Under the pieces are notes generated by a model. It searched no databases and was not told the DNA's origin. It worked only from the letters and a program-made list of their open reading frames with translations. The translations under genes were made by a program, and so were the position numbers. This document shows positions 33,476 to 45,312 of a stretch of DNA of 64,000 nucleotides, one piece after another. Position 1 is the stretch's first letter. Each line of letters begins with the position of its first letter. Where the stretch lies: positions 46,751,948 through 46,815,947 of the forward strand of contig OX638370.1 in NCBI GenBank assembly GCA_951812925.1, written 5' to 3'. This stretch comes from Calliopum simillimum. Lineage: Eukaryota > Arthropoda > Insecta > Diptera > Lauxaniidae.

Positions 33476-33529
33476 TCAAATTTCACAAACTCGAACCTTA
33501 TAACGCATAATCTCCGCATGCACATTATC

Positions 33530-34600
33530 ATTTTAATTCTTTACACCCAGGGCATATTCACTTTTTTCTTCCATTTGTTACGAGAGCAGTAGGCGTCCAT
33601 CCACGGTTGCCAGACGTACTGTTTTAAACAGTACATGTACTATTTTTTTAACAAAGTACTGTTTTATGAGCAACACCCAAAACAGTATGCAAAAGTACTG
33701 TTTTTTCAATTATGTACTGTTTTTTGTACTGTTTTTTTTTTTAAATTTTGTGTTGGAAAATATGATTTGCTCATGTTCGTAGCAAAATACAGCTTGACTG
33801 AATTTTTAATAAAAATAATACATTTTGAGTGACACTGTATAACTTGTTGATCACTCTTACTTCACGATTGTCATAAAACTCGATTTTATAAAAAACATTG
33901 ATATGGATTTGCTTTTTGACGTGTTCATTCAGTTTGAATGTTTTCTGAAGCTGTGCAAATATAAAAGCGAGTTGACGCAAAATGGAAACAGTAAATAGTG
34001 GTATATTTTCAAATTTTGAAAAAGTATACAATTTTATTTTTTTATACATACTTCATTCAAACGCACCCACTGATAGAGTATTCTTTTTAATGTTTTCATA
34101 TTGGAAAAAGGAACGAAAAGACTTTTATTAAAGATAATTTAGAATGTGAACTGATTATGTGGACTAACTACGGGTATAACTGTATTGTATTCAATATTTT
34201 GTTTTTTTCAAAACCATAGCGAAGAGACATGGAATTGTACAGTTTTTACAACAAAGTTATAAAAACTTGTAAAATACTTTTTATTGGACACCGAGGTCAG
34301 TGTTGTTTTCAACTCTTTTCGCATTTTTTTGACATATTTTTCATTAAAATGTACTGTATCAAAGTTATGAATTGAATAAGAAAACTGTACTGTTTTTTTT
34401 CGAAATGTATTGTTTTTTCTACATTATGTACTTTTTTCTCCTATTGCAAATCTGGTCACTCTACGGTCATCTGTCTGTCTGTTGAAGTCGTTTTAGCAGT
34501 TTTTGGAACCAAGATAATGCGAAAAAGTTTTATGCACTGCCTCTGTCGTAAAACTTAGCTTGGGGATTGAAAATTAAAGAAACCAGTCAATGGACACACC
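33530..34600. repeat. Copy of the ACCCTACACCC repeat, split by a hAT MITE
   Basis: 33541-33601 (ACACCCAGGGCATATTCAC, CTTCCATTTGTTACGAGAG) matches 60682-60730. 34464-34600 (CATCTGTCTGTCTG, TGCACTGCCTCTGTCGT) matches about 60798-60960. The two halves belong to one repeat copy interrupted by 33602-34463. Confidence 0.7.
33602..34463. mobile_element. hAT-like MITE rich in GTACTGTTTT
   Basis: The ends are CACGGTTGCCAGACG and, in complement, TAGAGTGACCAGATTTG, both near the hAT YARNG type. The flanks CGTCCATC and CGGTCATC agree at 6 of 8 positions. Removing the element rejoins two parts of a repeat that is continuous at 60674-61405. Both termini carry several copies of GTACTGTTTT or its variants. 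Confidence 0.7.
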
Positions 34601-35732
34601 TAAGGTTGCCAGAATTTGTCTTGCCAAAATCTGTACATTGGTCACAAAAAGTCCAAAAAATCAGTACACAACTTTTTGAATGCTTTACTTATATCATTCT
34701 AAAAAAACAAACAAATCTCCAATAGGCATTATGAACCCGATGATAGGTTAACGATTTATGACAAAATCACTTAGCAACAAACGCGAAATTAATTTAATTC
34801 AAAAAAAAAAAAAACATATCGATAGCATTATGTGAAATTGCAGTTAGTCCACTATTTATTTTGATTTAACCCTCTAGTCGGGCAATTTTTTTTTTATTAC
34901 ATTAAAAAATTATAGACGGGTAACTTTGGATCAGGAAAGTCGAAAATTATGTTATTTATTTCCAATAGATCGATAATTGAGCTTCCACATAGAAATGTAG
35001 GCGGGGTACAAGCGGATCTGTCACCTTAGGTATGCAAATATTTTATTAGCGGATATCTTTATAAACACAATCACGAAAACTGACTAATTTTCTTTTATTT
35101 AATAAGTAATTCGTACATGAGCTTCCGTCATTATTAGTAAAATGGTTTACAGAACTAAGCATCTCGCGAATTTGAACCTAAAAAGCTTATCAGCTCACTG
35201 CGGCATATAACCACAAAAATAAGGAAAAATCATACTTTTGGCACACTTGGGTTAGCGTATCTCGAAATACGGATTTGATAGAGCAGTAATGTAGTAGAAT
35301 TGGACGTCTTTTGTATTTAATGCATTACATAGTCTTGTTGCAATTATGTTAAATATTTGGCATTCGGCATTCAGTAAAACTATGAACACAATGCGAAATG
35401 ATATGTTTTCTGCTTGCAAAAATATTTGGACCAAAATCATAGCTTGAAAAAATCATTAAGTTATGTAAAATTTTTCTGAAGCTTACCGTGGTTCAAAGTG
35501 CTTAGCCAGACATCAAGAAAAAGGCCCGTAATATTAGGTTCGTTTTCGTGGCAAGTGGGCTTAAAGTGGGCTTAAATGTGCTAACTGTGGTCGAACAAAA
35601 CGCTGCATTGTGAATAGCACTTTCGAAAATTATGTTCTTCTTTATTAACAGCTGACATTTGTTTATGTTTTGGTTTTTTGTTTTTTGGTTAACTTTGAAA
35701 AAAATTAAATAGTTTTCTAAAAATACAGAAAA
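34601..35732. other. Unassigned stretch upstream of the P32 remnant
   Basis: Near 34610 TTGCCAGAATTTGTCTTGCC resembles the end of the MITE at 33602. No gene is seen. The last ~100 bp could include the old P32 promoter but have no clear core-promoter motif. Confidence 0.4.
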
Positions 35733-36390
35733 ATGAATAATTTGAACAAAGCCACATTACGTTTTTTCAATATCGCCGCCAGTGCCAAGGCAAATTCGCT
35801 GAAAAATGTTTTCGGTAAGTGCAACCTTACAGCATTTGGCACATGTCGAAAAATCCAACAATATTAGGATTTAAATGTTGAAAAGCCAAGCTTAGGGTGC
35901 AGCTGCGGTTGTGGTATTAAACATCACATTCACACCAAGGGTGAACGCGAATTGGTTGAGTTTTTAACTGAAGAAATTGTCGCAGAGCGTAAGGCAGAAA
36001 AAGCCAAAGCTGTGCCAACTGCTTTGGATGGATTCACTGTTAAATTGCGCTGATGTAGAGCCGTTGTTGTCGTCAGTTTCAACGTAAATTATACAGTTGA
36101 CACTGAGGAAGAACCCGAAATTGATCCAAATGCTGATAAACCCGAATGGGTGAAATGCGTAGCAAGCCACAATTTCCAACAAGGAACACCACAGGAAGGC
36201 GAATATAATGACCAAAAAATTGTTGAAAGGTGCATTTTTGAAAGCGAGTGAAATGATAAAGTATACGCTGTTGCTGTTGCCGGAGATGTGCTCGATGGTT
36301 GTCTATATGATTTACTTATGAATTTACTTGAAGAGAAGGGTATCAGCAATGAATTTGTTGAAAAATTGTCTGACCACTTTGCAGCAATGT
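35733..36390 (+). pseudogene. P32 / gC1qBP (MAM33 family) remnant
   Basis: P32 is an acidic mitochondrial matrix protein of the MAM33/gC1qBP family. Exon 1 (35733-35814) starts MNNLNKATLRFF, a plausible transit peptide. An 81-bp intron (35815-35895) has GTAAGT and TTAG borders. Exon 2 has HTKGERELVEFLTEEIVAER, a DGFTVK segment, then a frameshift, VDTEEEPEIDPNADKPE, an in-frame TGA, and VYAVA(VA)GDVLDG, LYDLLMNLLEEKGISNEF. The C-terminus breaks off near 36390 where TANGO2 sequence begins. The kept intron means this is a DNA-level duplicate and not a retrocopy. Confidence 0.88.
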
Positions 36391-36398
36391 ACCACTGG

Positions 36399-37032
36399 GT
36401 CTTGATCAATATGAAGAAGGTCGCTACTTTGGTTTTGGTAATAGTTTATCATCAACGACGAGCACCAAATTGTGGAGAACCTTCTGGTGCATATACCAGA
36501 AGCCAGTTATGGCAGTCGTACGCATACGATAATTTTATTAGATGACAAGAATAAATTGTATCTTCGTGAGGAGGCAATGGCTGGAGTCAATCCAGATGAT
36601 AAGTGGACAACGACTAATATTCAGGCCTGTTCTGTAACCCTCGTGGTTTCAATTACTTTTCACTTAGGAGGTTTTTTGGATGAAAATGGTGAGTCACACT
36701 ATAAAAAGTATAAGAATCTTTTTTTGTGGAGAATTACAGGTTCTACAAATAATATTCATTAGTATTTATTAAAAAGTAAATATTCGGTAAAGTCGAATTT
36801 TTCGACTTTTTGCAGTTTTTAAGAATGTTTCCTAAACGGTTACTTTTTTGTTGATGCAAGTCAATGTTATTTGTAGAATCTGTAATTTTCCTCAAAAAAG
36901 ATTTTAATACTTTTTATCGTGTGACTCACCATTTTCATCAAAAAAACCTCCTAAGTGAAAAGTAATTGAAACCACGAGGATTACAGAACAGGCCTGATTG
37001 AGAAGCAATACTTTGACGATTTAAATAAACTG
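36399..37032 (+). pseudogene. TANGO2 (NRDE/DUF833) C-terminal fragment
   Basis: The fragment begins LDQYEEGRYFGFGNSL, then after frameshifts continues with YGSRTHTIILLDDKNKLYL and DDKWTTTNI, and resumes after the MITE at 36622-36996 with EKQYFDD. This is the C-terminal third of a TANGO2-family protein, a cytosolic/mitochondrial family linked to Golgi organisation and heme handling. The N-terminal NRDE motif is absent. The junction with the P32 remnant is direct, in the same orientation. Confidence 0.8.
36622..36996. mobile_element. 375-bp MITE with ATT target duplication
   Basis: The inverted ends are CAGGCCTGTTCTGTAA and its complement, with arms extending through TTTCAATTACTTTTCACTTA. ATT flanks both sides (36619-36621 and 36997-36999). 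Removing the insert restores the TANGO2 frame TTTN-I-EKQYF. A larger relative with the same ends lies at 60447-61586. Confidence 0.9.
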
Positions 37033-37279
37033 TATGTGTTATTCATTCAAAGACGAGTTCAACTTTTGTATGCAAAAATAAATGTATTCAGCAATTTTCT
37101 CAAGTCATTTACAGCCAGAAGTTATTTTAATACTTTTAATGTGTTTAACGTTCCAAATAACTATAAACTTTTAAAAAATATGAATTATTTAGTTTACATA
37201 GTAATAATGAACTTTATTTATTTTATACAGCAATTAATTTAACACGCCTTGCTTTCAAACTGTTTTCTTTACAAGCTTT

Positions 37280-38839
37280 TTACAATAAAATATCAACTTT
37301 AGATTTCAAAAAGAAACCCGCAATCATTTCTTTTTTATAAGATTTTTGTGTCTTGTTTTTCACACCTTTGAATGCTCCTTTGCGTGAATTTTTAACAGCG
37401 TTTTTAATCGCACGTGAATTTTGGGCATGTGAACTATATATCAAATTAAAAAAGAATTCATTATTAAGATTATGATTTTGAATAGTCTCAACTCATTTTA
37501 CCGTTTATTTAAGGAATTTCTACTCAATGGTATGTTAGTGTATGGATCTACTTTGCCTTTTTTTTCGTATCACCTTTTGCCTTTTTCGATGAGTAGTAGT
37601 AGTGAACCTGAATATGCTGATTTGCCCGATTTAGCTGTATAACCCGATTTCATCGAAACTGCATTACTGGCCCCAACAGGTCGATGTATACCCTTTCCAC
37701 CAGCACTATAACGCGAGGTAGAAGATTTACCAGAGTGCATGCTAGCAGCATGATTAGCTAGCAAGATGAGATTTAATTTTTATTTAATTTCCATTAGTAC
37801 TGGTTGCTGCAGATGCCTCATTGTCATCACCATTTTCATCATTAGAGTTGGAAGTTGTCATAAATGAACTGCCATGTACGATGGACACAATTGCATGTTG
37901 TGCTGCTTTGCGTATCTATGTATATTAAAAGAATTTAGTAAGTACATAATTGAAAAATTAATCAAAAACTACCTACTTTTGGTTTTAAATGCGTCGTAAA
38001 TGAGAGTATCGCATCAATATACTGCCAAGTTGAGCTATAACTCCAGGTCGCATAGTCTTGTGCACGCAACAACACTGACAGGCAGCCAATGATGTATTTA
38101 ATGACCGATTGATTTGTTGTCTCCATAAAATGCTGCAACAACGACAACAGCGTTTGTGCAGTCTCTCCGAAACTTTTACGAAGTACTGGTGCTGGCACTG
38201 ATTTTATACCCATACCCAATAAAGACACACCAGCAATAATATCCTGCTCCTCAGTGCTTGCCTCTATTCGTTGCATTAATAAAATAAAATATTCTGTAGA
38301 TGATTCTGTACCGCCACGTTCTTTTATTATTTCCGTCAGCGCTGTTAATATGGCCAACATTTCCTTATGCAAATCTGAAGAACCTCTAAAGCCGACGGGC
38401 AATTTTTTAAAGCTCATGTTGGTACAAGTGCTGTAGTTGGATGCAAATGTTTTGAAAGTCTTAAATGTGCCGTGTTGTGTTTCGGACATATCCTCATCAG
38501 CATCATCATCCATATTGAAAGATTTCAAGCTTCCTGCGATGTCATTTACTGTGGCTTCGGCGTTGTACATTTGACGCTGTTCATGTTTTTGCACCGCTTC
38601 CAATGTTAGGCCAGTTGCATCTGCATCTCCTGCCACCATAATTTATAAATTAATGCATTTTTTTTTTTACTGAATAAAGCAATTTTCTTACCCATATTCA
38701 AATTTGGTTGAAAGAAACGCGACTTTGCCTTCATCCGATGTTTCATCTGCTCTGGATTTGAAGTTGACGAAAGGCCTCGTCCCCAGCTTTTACCTTTGGT
38801 ATGACGCTTAAGTTTTGAATGCATTTTAGCCATTTTCAA
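37280..38839 (-). pseudogene. RRP12-like gene with the middle deleted
   Basis: RRP12 is a HEAT-repeat factor for export of pre-ribosomal subunits. Minus-strand exon 1 (38839-38692) gives SKLKRHTKGKSWGRG and KAKSRFFQPN. A 62-bp intron follows. Exon 2 (38629-37977) has TFASNYSTCTNMSF, STEYFILLMQRIEA, GMGIKSVPAPVLRKSF and AQDYATWSYSSTWQY. A 61-bp intron (37976-37916) precedes exon 3, IRKAAQHAIVSIVHGSS. After a stop near 37785 the sequence jumps to the family's C-terminus: SRYSAGGKGIHRP, a one-base deletion in an A run, DPYTNIPLSRNSLNKR, a 68-bp intron, then SRKGAFKGV and a stop at 37280. Most HEAT repeats, perhaps 900 residues, are missing. Confidence 0.88.
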
Positions 38840-39398
38840 TTACACTTCTTAATATTTTTTAATAAAAAAAAACAATACAAATGTCAACAATACACAAATG
38901 TCAACTTACAATCGATAACAAGTGCGAAGTCACAATTACCGATTAAAAAAACCCGATTAATAATCAATAAAAAACGGTGTCAAACGGCAACAATATTTAG
39001 CCGCGGAGCTTACCACTTTAATTTAACATGCATTAGCTTAGCGCTATTTGTTGTTGCTTTCCCATACATTTATCGTAAAGTGCTAAAGAAAGTCCAGATA
39101 GAATGCCGAAAAAAACGCACCTATTATGTAGAAAAAACAAATTAACAAAACGCAAAAATTATGTACAAATTAGCAAAAATCAGTAGGGGAGATGTGTGTA
39201 CCTTAGACCAGAATTAAGTTTTTTTTTAATCAAAAACAAATTTTTTTTTTTTAATGCAAATAAAAAATAAATCATAAATTAAAATTTTTGCATAAAAAAT
39301 CCATTTAGAAAAAAACAGTTGTAATGTTACTTCAGGAAAGAACTCGCTGACACATATTTACAGTATTTGATTTCATAGGATATTAAATATCAAACTTT
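38840..39398. other. Unassigned stretch upstream of the RRP12 remnant
   Basis: A plus-strand frame near 39030-39145 encodes a hydrophobic stretch then a basic tail (LALFVVAFPYIY, then KKVQIECRKKR). This could be a fragment of a small membrane protein, but nothing supports it further. The rest is AT-rich. Confidence 0.35.
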
Positions 39399-39595
39399 AT
39401 TTGGAAGGTCACACAGCATCCAAACTGACACACACATTGAAAGATCACTTTGCATTAAAATTTTAGTTTGGAATATCACACAACATCCAAATTTTAGTTT
39501 GGAAGGTCACACAGCATCTAAACTTGCACACACCTTGAAAGATCACACAGCATCCAAGTTTTAGTTTGGAAGATCACACGGTATCCAAACTTTAA
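39399..39595. repeat. Short imperfect minisatellite
   Basis: About five variants of TTTAGTTTGGAAGGTCACAC followed by AGCATCCAAAC recur at roughly 30-45-bp spacing, some linked by TTGAAAGATCAC. Unit length varies. Confidence 0.7.
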
Positions 39596-39819
39596 TTTAA
39601 TATCAAAAAATACCTCCACTTATTTTAAAGACCACGCACCAACCAAAATAAGTCTCATTGACACCAACCTCTTCATTTGTCAATATGGTTTAGTTTAATA
39701 ATTTAAAACCATAACCATACACTTAAATCAACAAAATATAATTTTCTGACAATTTTTTTACGTTAAGAAGACAAGTAAAATAAAAAACATTTCTTGTCAC
39801 AAAACCAAATTTAAAACTT

Positions 39820-41095
39820 TCAAACAATTACTATAGTTTTCATCTGAATGAGCACTTCCCCCCACTTCTTGAAGATCCCTAAACTCAAAATCAGAAAGCT
39901 CCACCAACGCATTAGTATATCAGCTGCTTGCACTGATTCGAAAAATTTCTGACTTACTTGAGTGAATTCTGTGTCGGTGATGACATATCTATAGTTACCC
40001 AAAATCTTCTTGACAATATATAGTCCTTTGAATCTATCTTGACAACAGCTTTTTTGAATGTCGCGGCCCAAGATGTACTTTATGTAATTTTTCAGCTTGC
40101 ACTACAGGTTTTTCATTAGAGGTATTCACGATCTAGAGTAACGTCCTGAGTAACAGAGTAACAGGGTAGCAGTGCACAACTACAACAACAAAATATACGT
40201 AAGTTACTCTGTTACTCTTTTACCCGTTTAGTCAAGCTATTTTCGAGTGTAAAATAATCTTACACTTTTGCCTTTTTTTACTATTTCTATTTCTATAGAA
40301 ACGTTTGAATTTGTTTATGATTGAGAGGCAATTTTCGTTCATCAAAAATAAAAATTTGAATGAGAGAAAAATATTCATTTAAAAAAATTTTTTTTTTGTT
40401 GTCATCTAAAATTATTTTGAGAAACAAAAAGCAAATATACGTGCAAAGTATTGAGTATGCTCACTATTCAGAGTAACTGAGTGCACTTTTACCCTGTTAC
40501 TCAGCTCGTTACTCTAGATCGTGAATAACTCTATTCTGTTTTTTTTTTTGCTGTTTCTTTCTTAGAATTACAGTCGGCTAAAATCTTGAAATTCTTACCC
40601 AACAGGTAGAAACGGAAACGCTCCAAACTCTCAACAACTCGCAATTTTTGAATAATGTTCAATAAATCGATACAACAACCTGTGAGAACTTAAAACTGTT
40701 TCACATCACGAATATCGGAAGGCACTTTAAAATCTTGTATTGCTTTTGTTTTTCACCTGGTTGTATCTCGTCACTGCTTACGATATGACAGCTTTAATTA
40801 GTCGTATGTACACAACAGGAGCATTTGTCAAACCAAATGGCATCCTTTTATATTAATAGTGACCCACTGGGTGTCACAAAAGCAGTTAAGTGTCGCGACG
40901 ATTCTGCTGCTGGTATTTGATTATATCCGTTAATTAAATTCAAAATTATAAAGAGTTTGCTGTTACAAATTTTCCATTTTAAAGAGAAAAAAAAATTCAA
41001 TTCCTTTTTGTTGACAATTTCTTTTTCAAAAAGAATATTAAATATTTTTATTTTGTCAGACAAATTTTTTATTTTTTTTTTCTTTATCACAACGA
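39820..41095 (-). pseudogene. Second Ty3/gypsy remnant (RT/RNase H and integrase tail)
   Basis: Minus strand from 41095: an RT piece with NGYNQIPAAESSRHLTAF, then MPFGLTNAP in another frame, VPSDIRDVKQF, and the RNase H-side text RFYLLGKNFKILADCN at about 40570. After the MITE at 40121-40529 only the integrase C-terminus remains (DRFKGLYIVKKIL, YRYVITD, TQVSQK, AADILMRW). Most of RNase H and the integrase core are gone, and multiple stops are present. The residues differ enough from 21010-24310 to be another gypsy lineage. Confidence 0.75.
40121..40529. mobile_element. MITE with ATTCACGATCTAGAGTAACG ends
   Basis: A 20-bp perfect inverted repeat, ATTCACGATCTAGAGTAACG, lies at each end and continues imperfectly through GAGTAACAGGGTA. 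It sits between the two gypsy blocks at 39820-41095. No target duplication could be fixed. Confidence 0.8.
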
Positions 41096-41100
41096 CCGCA

Positions 41101-41690
41101 AATTAAATGTATTTTTCGTTTGGGAATGGATTCTTATCCCACTTCTGAAAATGTAATGTTATTTTAGGAGAAAACTCGCCGACACGCCCGTATTCAACGT
41201 CTACTGAAAAGATTCTAAATAGTCAGCAACGCCCGTGTCGACGAGTTGCTAGGAAAATAGAAATTGTTATTTTACGAACGAAGTGAGCATGAGATGGTGT
41301 TTTTCTCGCTCAGTATATTTTCACAAGGTAGAATATTTCGAAGTGTGAAGCTTTTCTTACACAATTAAGTAATTAAACAAGCACTGGTTGCAAATAATTA
41401 TGTATATTGAAAGGCGATTATGGCTACCTGGTTGCCCGTCAAAATAGGCTTCCTAAGAATTCATGAAGAACTTTAGCATAGGTCCAAGAAAATACATCCA
41501 AAACGCAATTAAAGCTTAGAACAATAACGAAACTTAACTCGATGATGTTGTAAAACTTGAATATTTTAAGTAAGTTTCTCACAAAACGTTTCGTAGATTA
41601 CTCCAAAGAAAATACTTTTACACATCAAAAACACTTTTTCTGTCATCTTGTTCACACGCGTACAGCTTAACGGTCTGAAGCATACTTACA
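41101..41690. other. Unassigned stretch
   Basis: Around 41170-41260 the text CTCGCCGACACGCCCGT and a diverged inverted copy GTGTCGACGAGTTGC occur about 70 bp apart. Otherwise nothing is recognised. Confidence 0.4.
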
Positions 41691-42098
41691 TCAATCAGCG
41701 ACTTAAACAAAAAGTCATCAAAAGGTTTAGATAACATTCCAAACATTGTCTTGAAACATATTCCGATAGAAATCATAAAAAAATATTGCATTATTTTCAA
41801 CAACCTATTGAATAATTACTACTTCCTCAGCAACTCGAAAACAGCTAAAGTTGTCCCAATACTAAAAAAGAATAAGGATCCCACTGACATAACGAGCTAT
41901 AGGCCAATAAGTCTTCTGCCTAACATAAGTAAGGTATTTGAAATCGTGATAAGCAAGGCCATTCTATCTACATGTTACGAAAATAATGTCATACCGCAAA
42001 ACCAATTTAGGTTCAAAAGGTAACATTCAACAGTACACGCTATTAATAAATTAAACTCCGTTATATACTGGCATTTGAATGGGAAAATCAATACGGCG

Positions 42099-43259
42099 CA
42101 CTATGGTTTTTTTTGGACTAAAAAGTGCACACAAAAATAATTCATTACAAGGACCCTTTTTTTAAAAAAAAATCAAATGCAAAATTAAAGGTTATACATT
42201 GAGCTATCTGAAAAGATGCCCGCTTTTTCTAGCATTTGATCCACAAATTAGGGATAGAGGTCGAAATCTCATAAATTTTGAAAAAACGGTTTTTCTGTTT
42301 AAAAATGTTAGTTGCATTAAACGCAGGAGTGATATATGAATAAATTTATGTGCATTCAATCAAATCAATTAAGATGAAATCAACTCAAAGTGAAAATGGG
42401 CGTTGCCACGCCCCATAAACAAATTCGTCATATCTACGAAACTATTGAACGCAGATAGATAAGATTCGGCATATCTGTAACAGGCACAGAGAAAAATAAT
42501 ATCCACTAAAAAAAGAGGGCGGTGTCACGCCCTACAAATATAAAACTTATCATATCTCCGAAACTATTTGAGCTACAGCAATGAATTTCGGCATATATAT
42601 AAAGAGTGGTGAGTCAAATAACATTTGCTGAAAAAAAGGGCGGTACCACACCCAACAATGAACATATCCTTTTTAATTGAAACTCTGTTCTACAGGAAAC
42701 AAGTTCATTCATGTAGCTCTGCCTGTGGGCGTGTCTCCACATATTTTTTCAGCAGACATTATTTGTCTTGATGACTTTTGTATATAAACCGAATTTCATC
42801 TACATGGGTCAAATAGTTTCGAAGATATGGTGTATTTTATATTTTTGGGGCGTGGCACCGCCCACTTTTCTAATAAATATTATTTCTCTCTGTGCCTTTT
42901 ACAAACATACCGAGTCTTACATATCTGCGTCTAATAGTTTCGGAGATATCAGGAATTTATTTTTGGGGCGTGGCACCGCCCATTTTTATAATGAATTAAT
43001 TTTTTTTTGCTTGATTTCATTGAATGCATATAAATTTAGTGCGACTAACATTTTTAAACAGAAAAACCGTTTTTTTTTTTTTAATTTATGGGATTTCGAC
43101 ATCTGTCCCAATTTGTGGATCAAATGCTAGAAAAGCGGGCATCTTTTCAGATAGCTCAATGTATAGCCTTTAATTTTGCATTTGATTTTTTTTAAAAAAA
43201 GGGTCCTTGTAGTGAATTATTTTTGTGTGCACTTTTTAGTCCGAAAAAAAACCAAAGTG
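42099..43259. mobile_element. Transib-like foldback element
   Basis: The element begins CACTATGG and ends CCAAAGTG. It is flanked by the 5-bp direct repeat CGGCG (42094-42098 and 43260-43264). A CAC-starting heptamer plus a GC-only 5-bp duplication of this sequence is the hallmark of Transib transposons, the relatives of RAG1. The arms match for about 230 bp (GGACTAAAAAGTGCACACAA). Inward lie several copies of a GGGCGGTGTCACGCCC-type motif arranged head-to-head. Removing one CGGCG plus the insert restores the LINE frame INTAACLIDIE. No transposase is present. Confidence 0.88.
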
Positions 43260-43831
43260 CGGCGGCTTGTTTAATAGACATCGAATAAGCCTTCGACACA
43301 GTTTGGATCGATGCGCTTATATATAAAATTATGAGATATGAATTCCCACAATATCTCATTAAAATTATTGTAGCTATGACAAAAGAAAAGAGATTTATTG
43401 TAACAAATGGTAATGTCACAACAAGTAGAACATTCGAAGTTTCGAATGGCTTACCTCAAGGCACTGTCACTGCACCCATTCTCTTTAATATTTTTATCGC
43501 TGAGATATTGAAAGAGATTAATATATCCTTAGCATTTGCCGATGACGTGATTTTGTACGCACATGGTCCGAAAATTGAATGTATTCAGAGAAATCTGCAA
43601 AATAAATTCAATGACTTCCAGGCATTTTGTGAAACTTGGAAACTTAAAATAAACTACTCTAAATGTGAAGTAATACTATTTAGCTCACTTCTAAGACGTG
43701 GAAATCACGACCTCAGAAAAATTGGAGAAAGTTAGAGATTATTGGTGCAAATGGCTTTCATATCCCTACTAAGATGAGTGTTCGATATTTTGGAGTTCAA
43801 TTGGACACATTTTTATATTACAATGAACATA

Positions 43832-45312
43832 CCCTGTAGGAAGGTGCGAGTTAGTCTATATCAAAGTTCTGGTTCCAAACTAATTTCAAACTAATCCTAG
43901 TATTCAACTAACCTCAATGGATGCACTTGCAACTACTCCAAGCGAATTTGTTGAGAGAACTAGTTCTTATGTTTTAACCCCAAACTAGTTTAAGTGACTG
44001 ACTCGCAACTACTCTAAGCGAATGCAGCAGTTTACATTCGCAACTACTCCAAGCGAATGCGCAAAGGAATAGTTGATATTCTTTGAGTTTTCGATTTGAC
44101 TCGCAACTATTCCAAGCGAATGCAGAGAGAGTCACTCTTCGACTTTGTTTATCATAAGAATAATGATACGTAACCTCTGAAATTGTTGCTTTATGATTTT
44201 ATTAATCGAAAAACTAACTTGGAGATTTTTATTCAACTTTTAGAGGAAAGTTTCTAAGCGTTAATTTATTTTGAACGTTATATTTCTCTACCTTAAGATG
44301 TTCTCCATTAATTTGTGGTCAAATCATCTATTTTGACTGTAAAGGTTTTATTTTTGTAAGTAAATTAACTGTTTAAAACTGTAGAACACGTTTTTAAACT
44401 TTATTTTTTATCAGGATTTTAAATATTCTTGTGGTAAACTGCGAAAAACTGTGTTTTTACTGAATTTGAAGTTGTCTAACTGCGATCGAAAACTCTTTTG
44501 CTCATTTTTGCTTTTACCAGCAAGAAAAAAATAGCTTTTCTCTCAAAATTGCACGCCATGAACCTTTCAATAGCTCGCTTCTTTTTCGAGACATTGGGTT
44601 TTGTACGAATATTGCTATGTTCTTAGTACTGTTTAGATCAGTAGGCAATTTCTAGAAAAAAGCATCCCATTAAGGAAATGGGAAATTAAAAGAAAAAGTT
44701 GAAACTACTTTCTGATGGTATAAGGGAAATTCTGCTAAAGTTTCTTCTGTTGAAGTGACACAACTTCACACATGTTTGAAAACCTCGATTTTCGCACTTG
44801 CCAGTACTAAACTAAAATACAGTTTTGTTAAGGATAGCAAATTCATTAGGAAAAGTATACCTAACCTACCGAACCTTTTGTTTACCAGTCTTATTAGCCC
44901 GAAACTAGTCCAAAGGTAATTTAGCTCGACTATTGACAAAAACTAATTTTCAAGAATTGGTTTGAAACTAGTCCAAACAAACGCATCGCATGGCAATTGA
45001 CACAGTCTTACTTCCAGCAACTGGTTTGAAACTAGTCGAAGCGAATGTCTTACAAGACATTTGACACAAACTAATTTGCTTGGATTAATTTGTAACTAGT
45101 TGCATGAAATGTGTCGCAGGTCAATTGACACAAAAGATTAGTTTGTAACTAGTTACCCCGAATGCAGAGCGGTACAATTGACTTGCTCCAATGACAAGCC
45201 CATGTAAAAATCGATAGTTCATCGTATGGGAAACGAGTTACTTGCGAACTAGTCTTGCTCCGGTTGAAACTAGTTTGTGTATAGTTTTGGAGTAGACCGA
45301 TTTCCGACAGGG
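43832..45312. mobile_element. TA-flanked element with subterminal direct repeats
   Basis: The ends are CCCTGTAGGAA and, in complement, CCCTGTCGGAA, with TA on both sides (43830-43831 and 45313-45314). Removing the element and one TA makes the LINE read YYNEHSNNMIEKARAAF without a break. The left part holds four copies of GCAACTACTCCAAGCGAATG. The right part holds about five of GAAACTAGTCCAAGCGAAT-like text in the same orientation. It is related by its CTAGT motifs to 13548-14299. There is no transposase. Confidence 0.85.
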
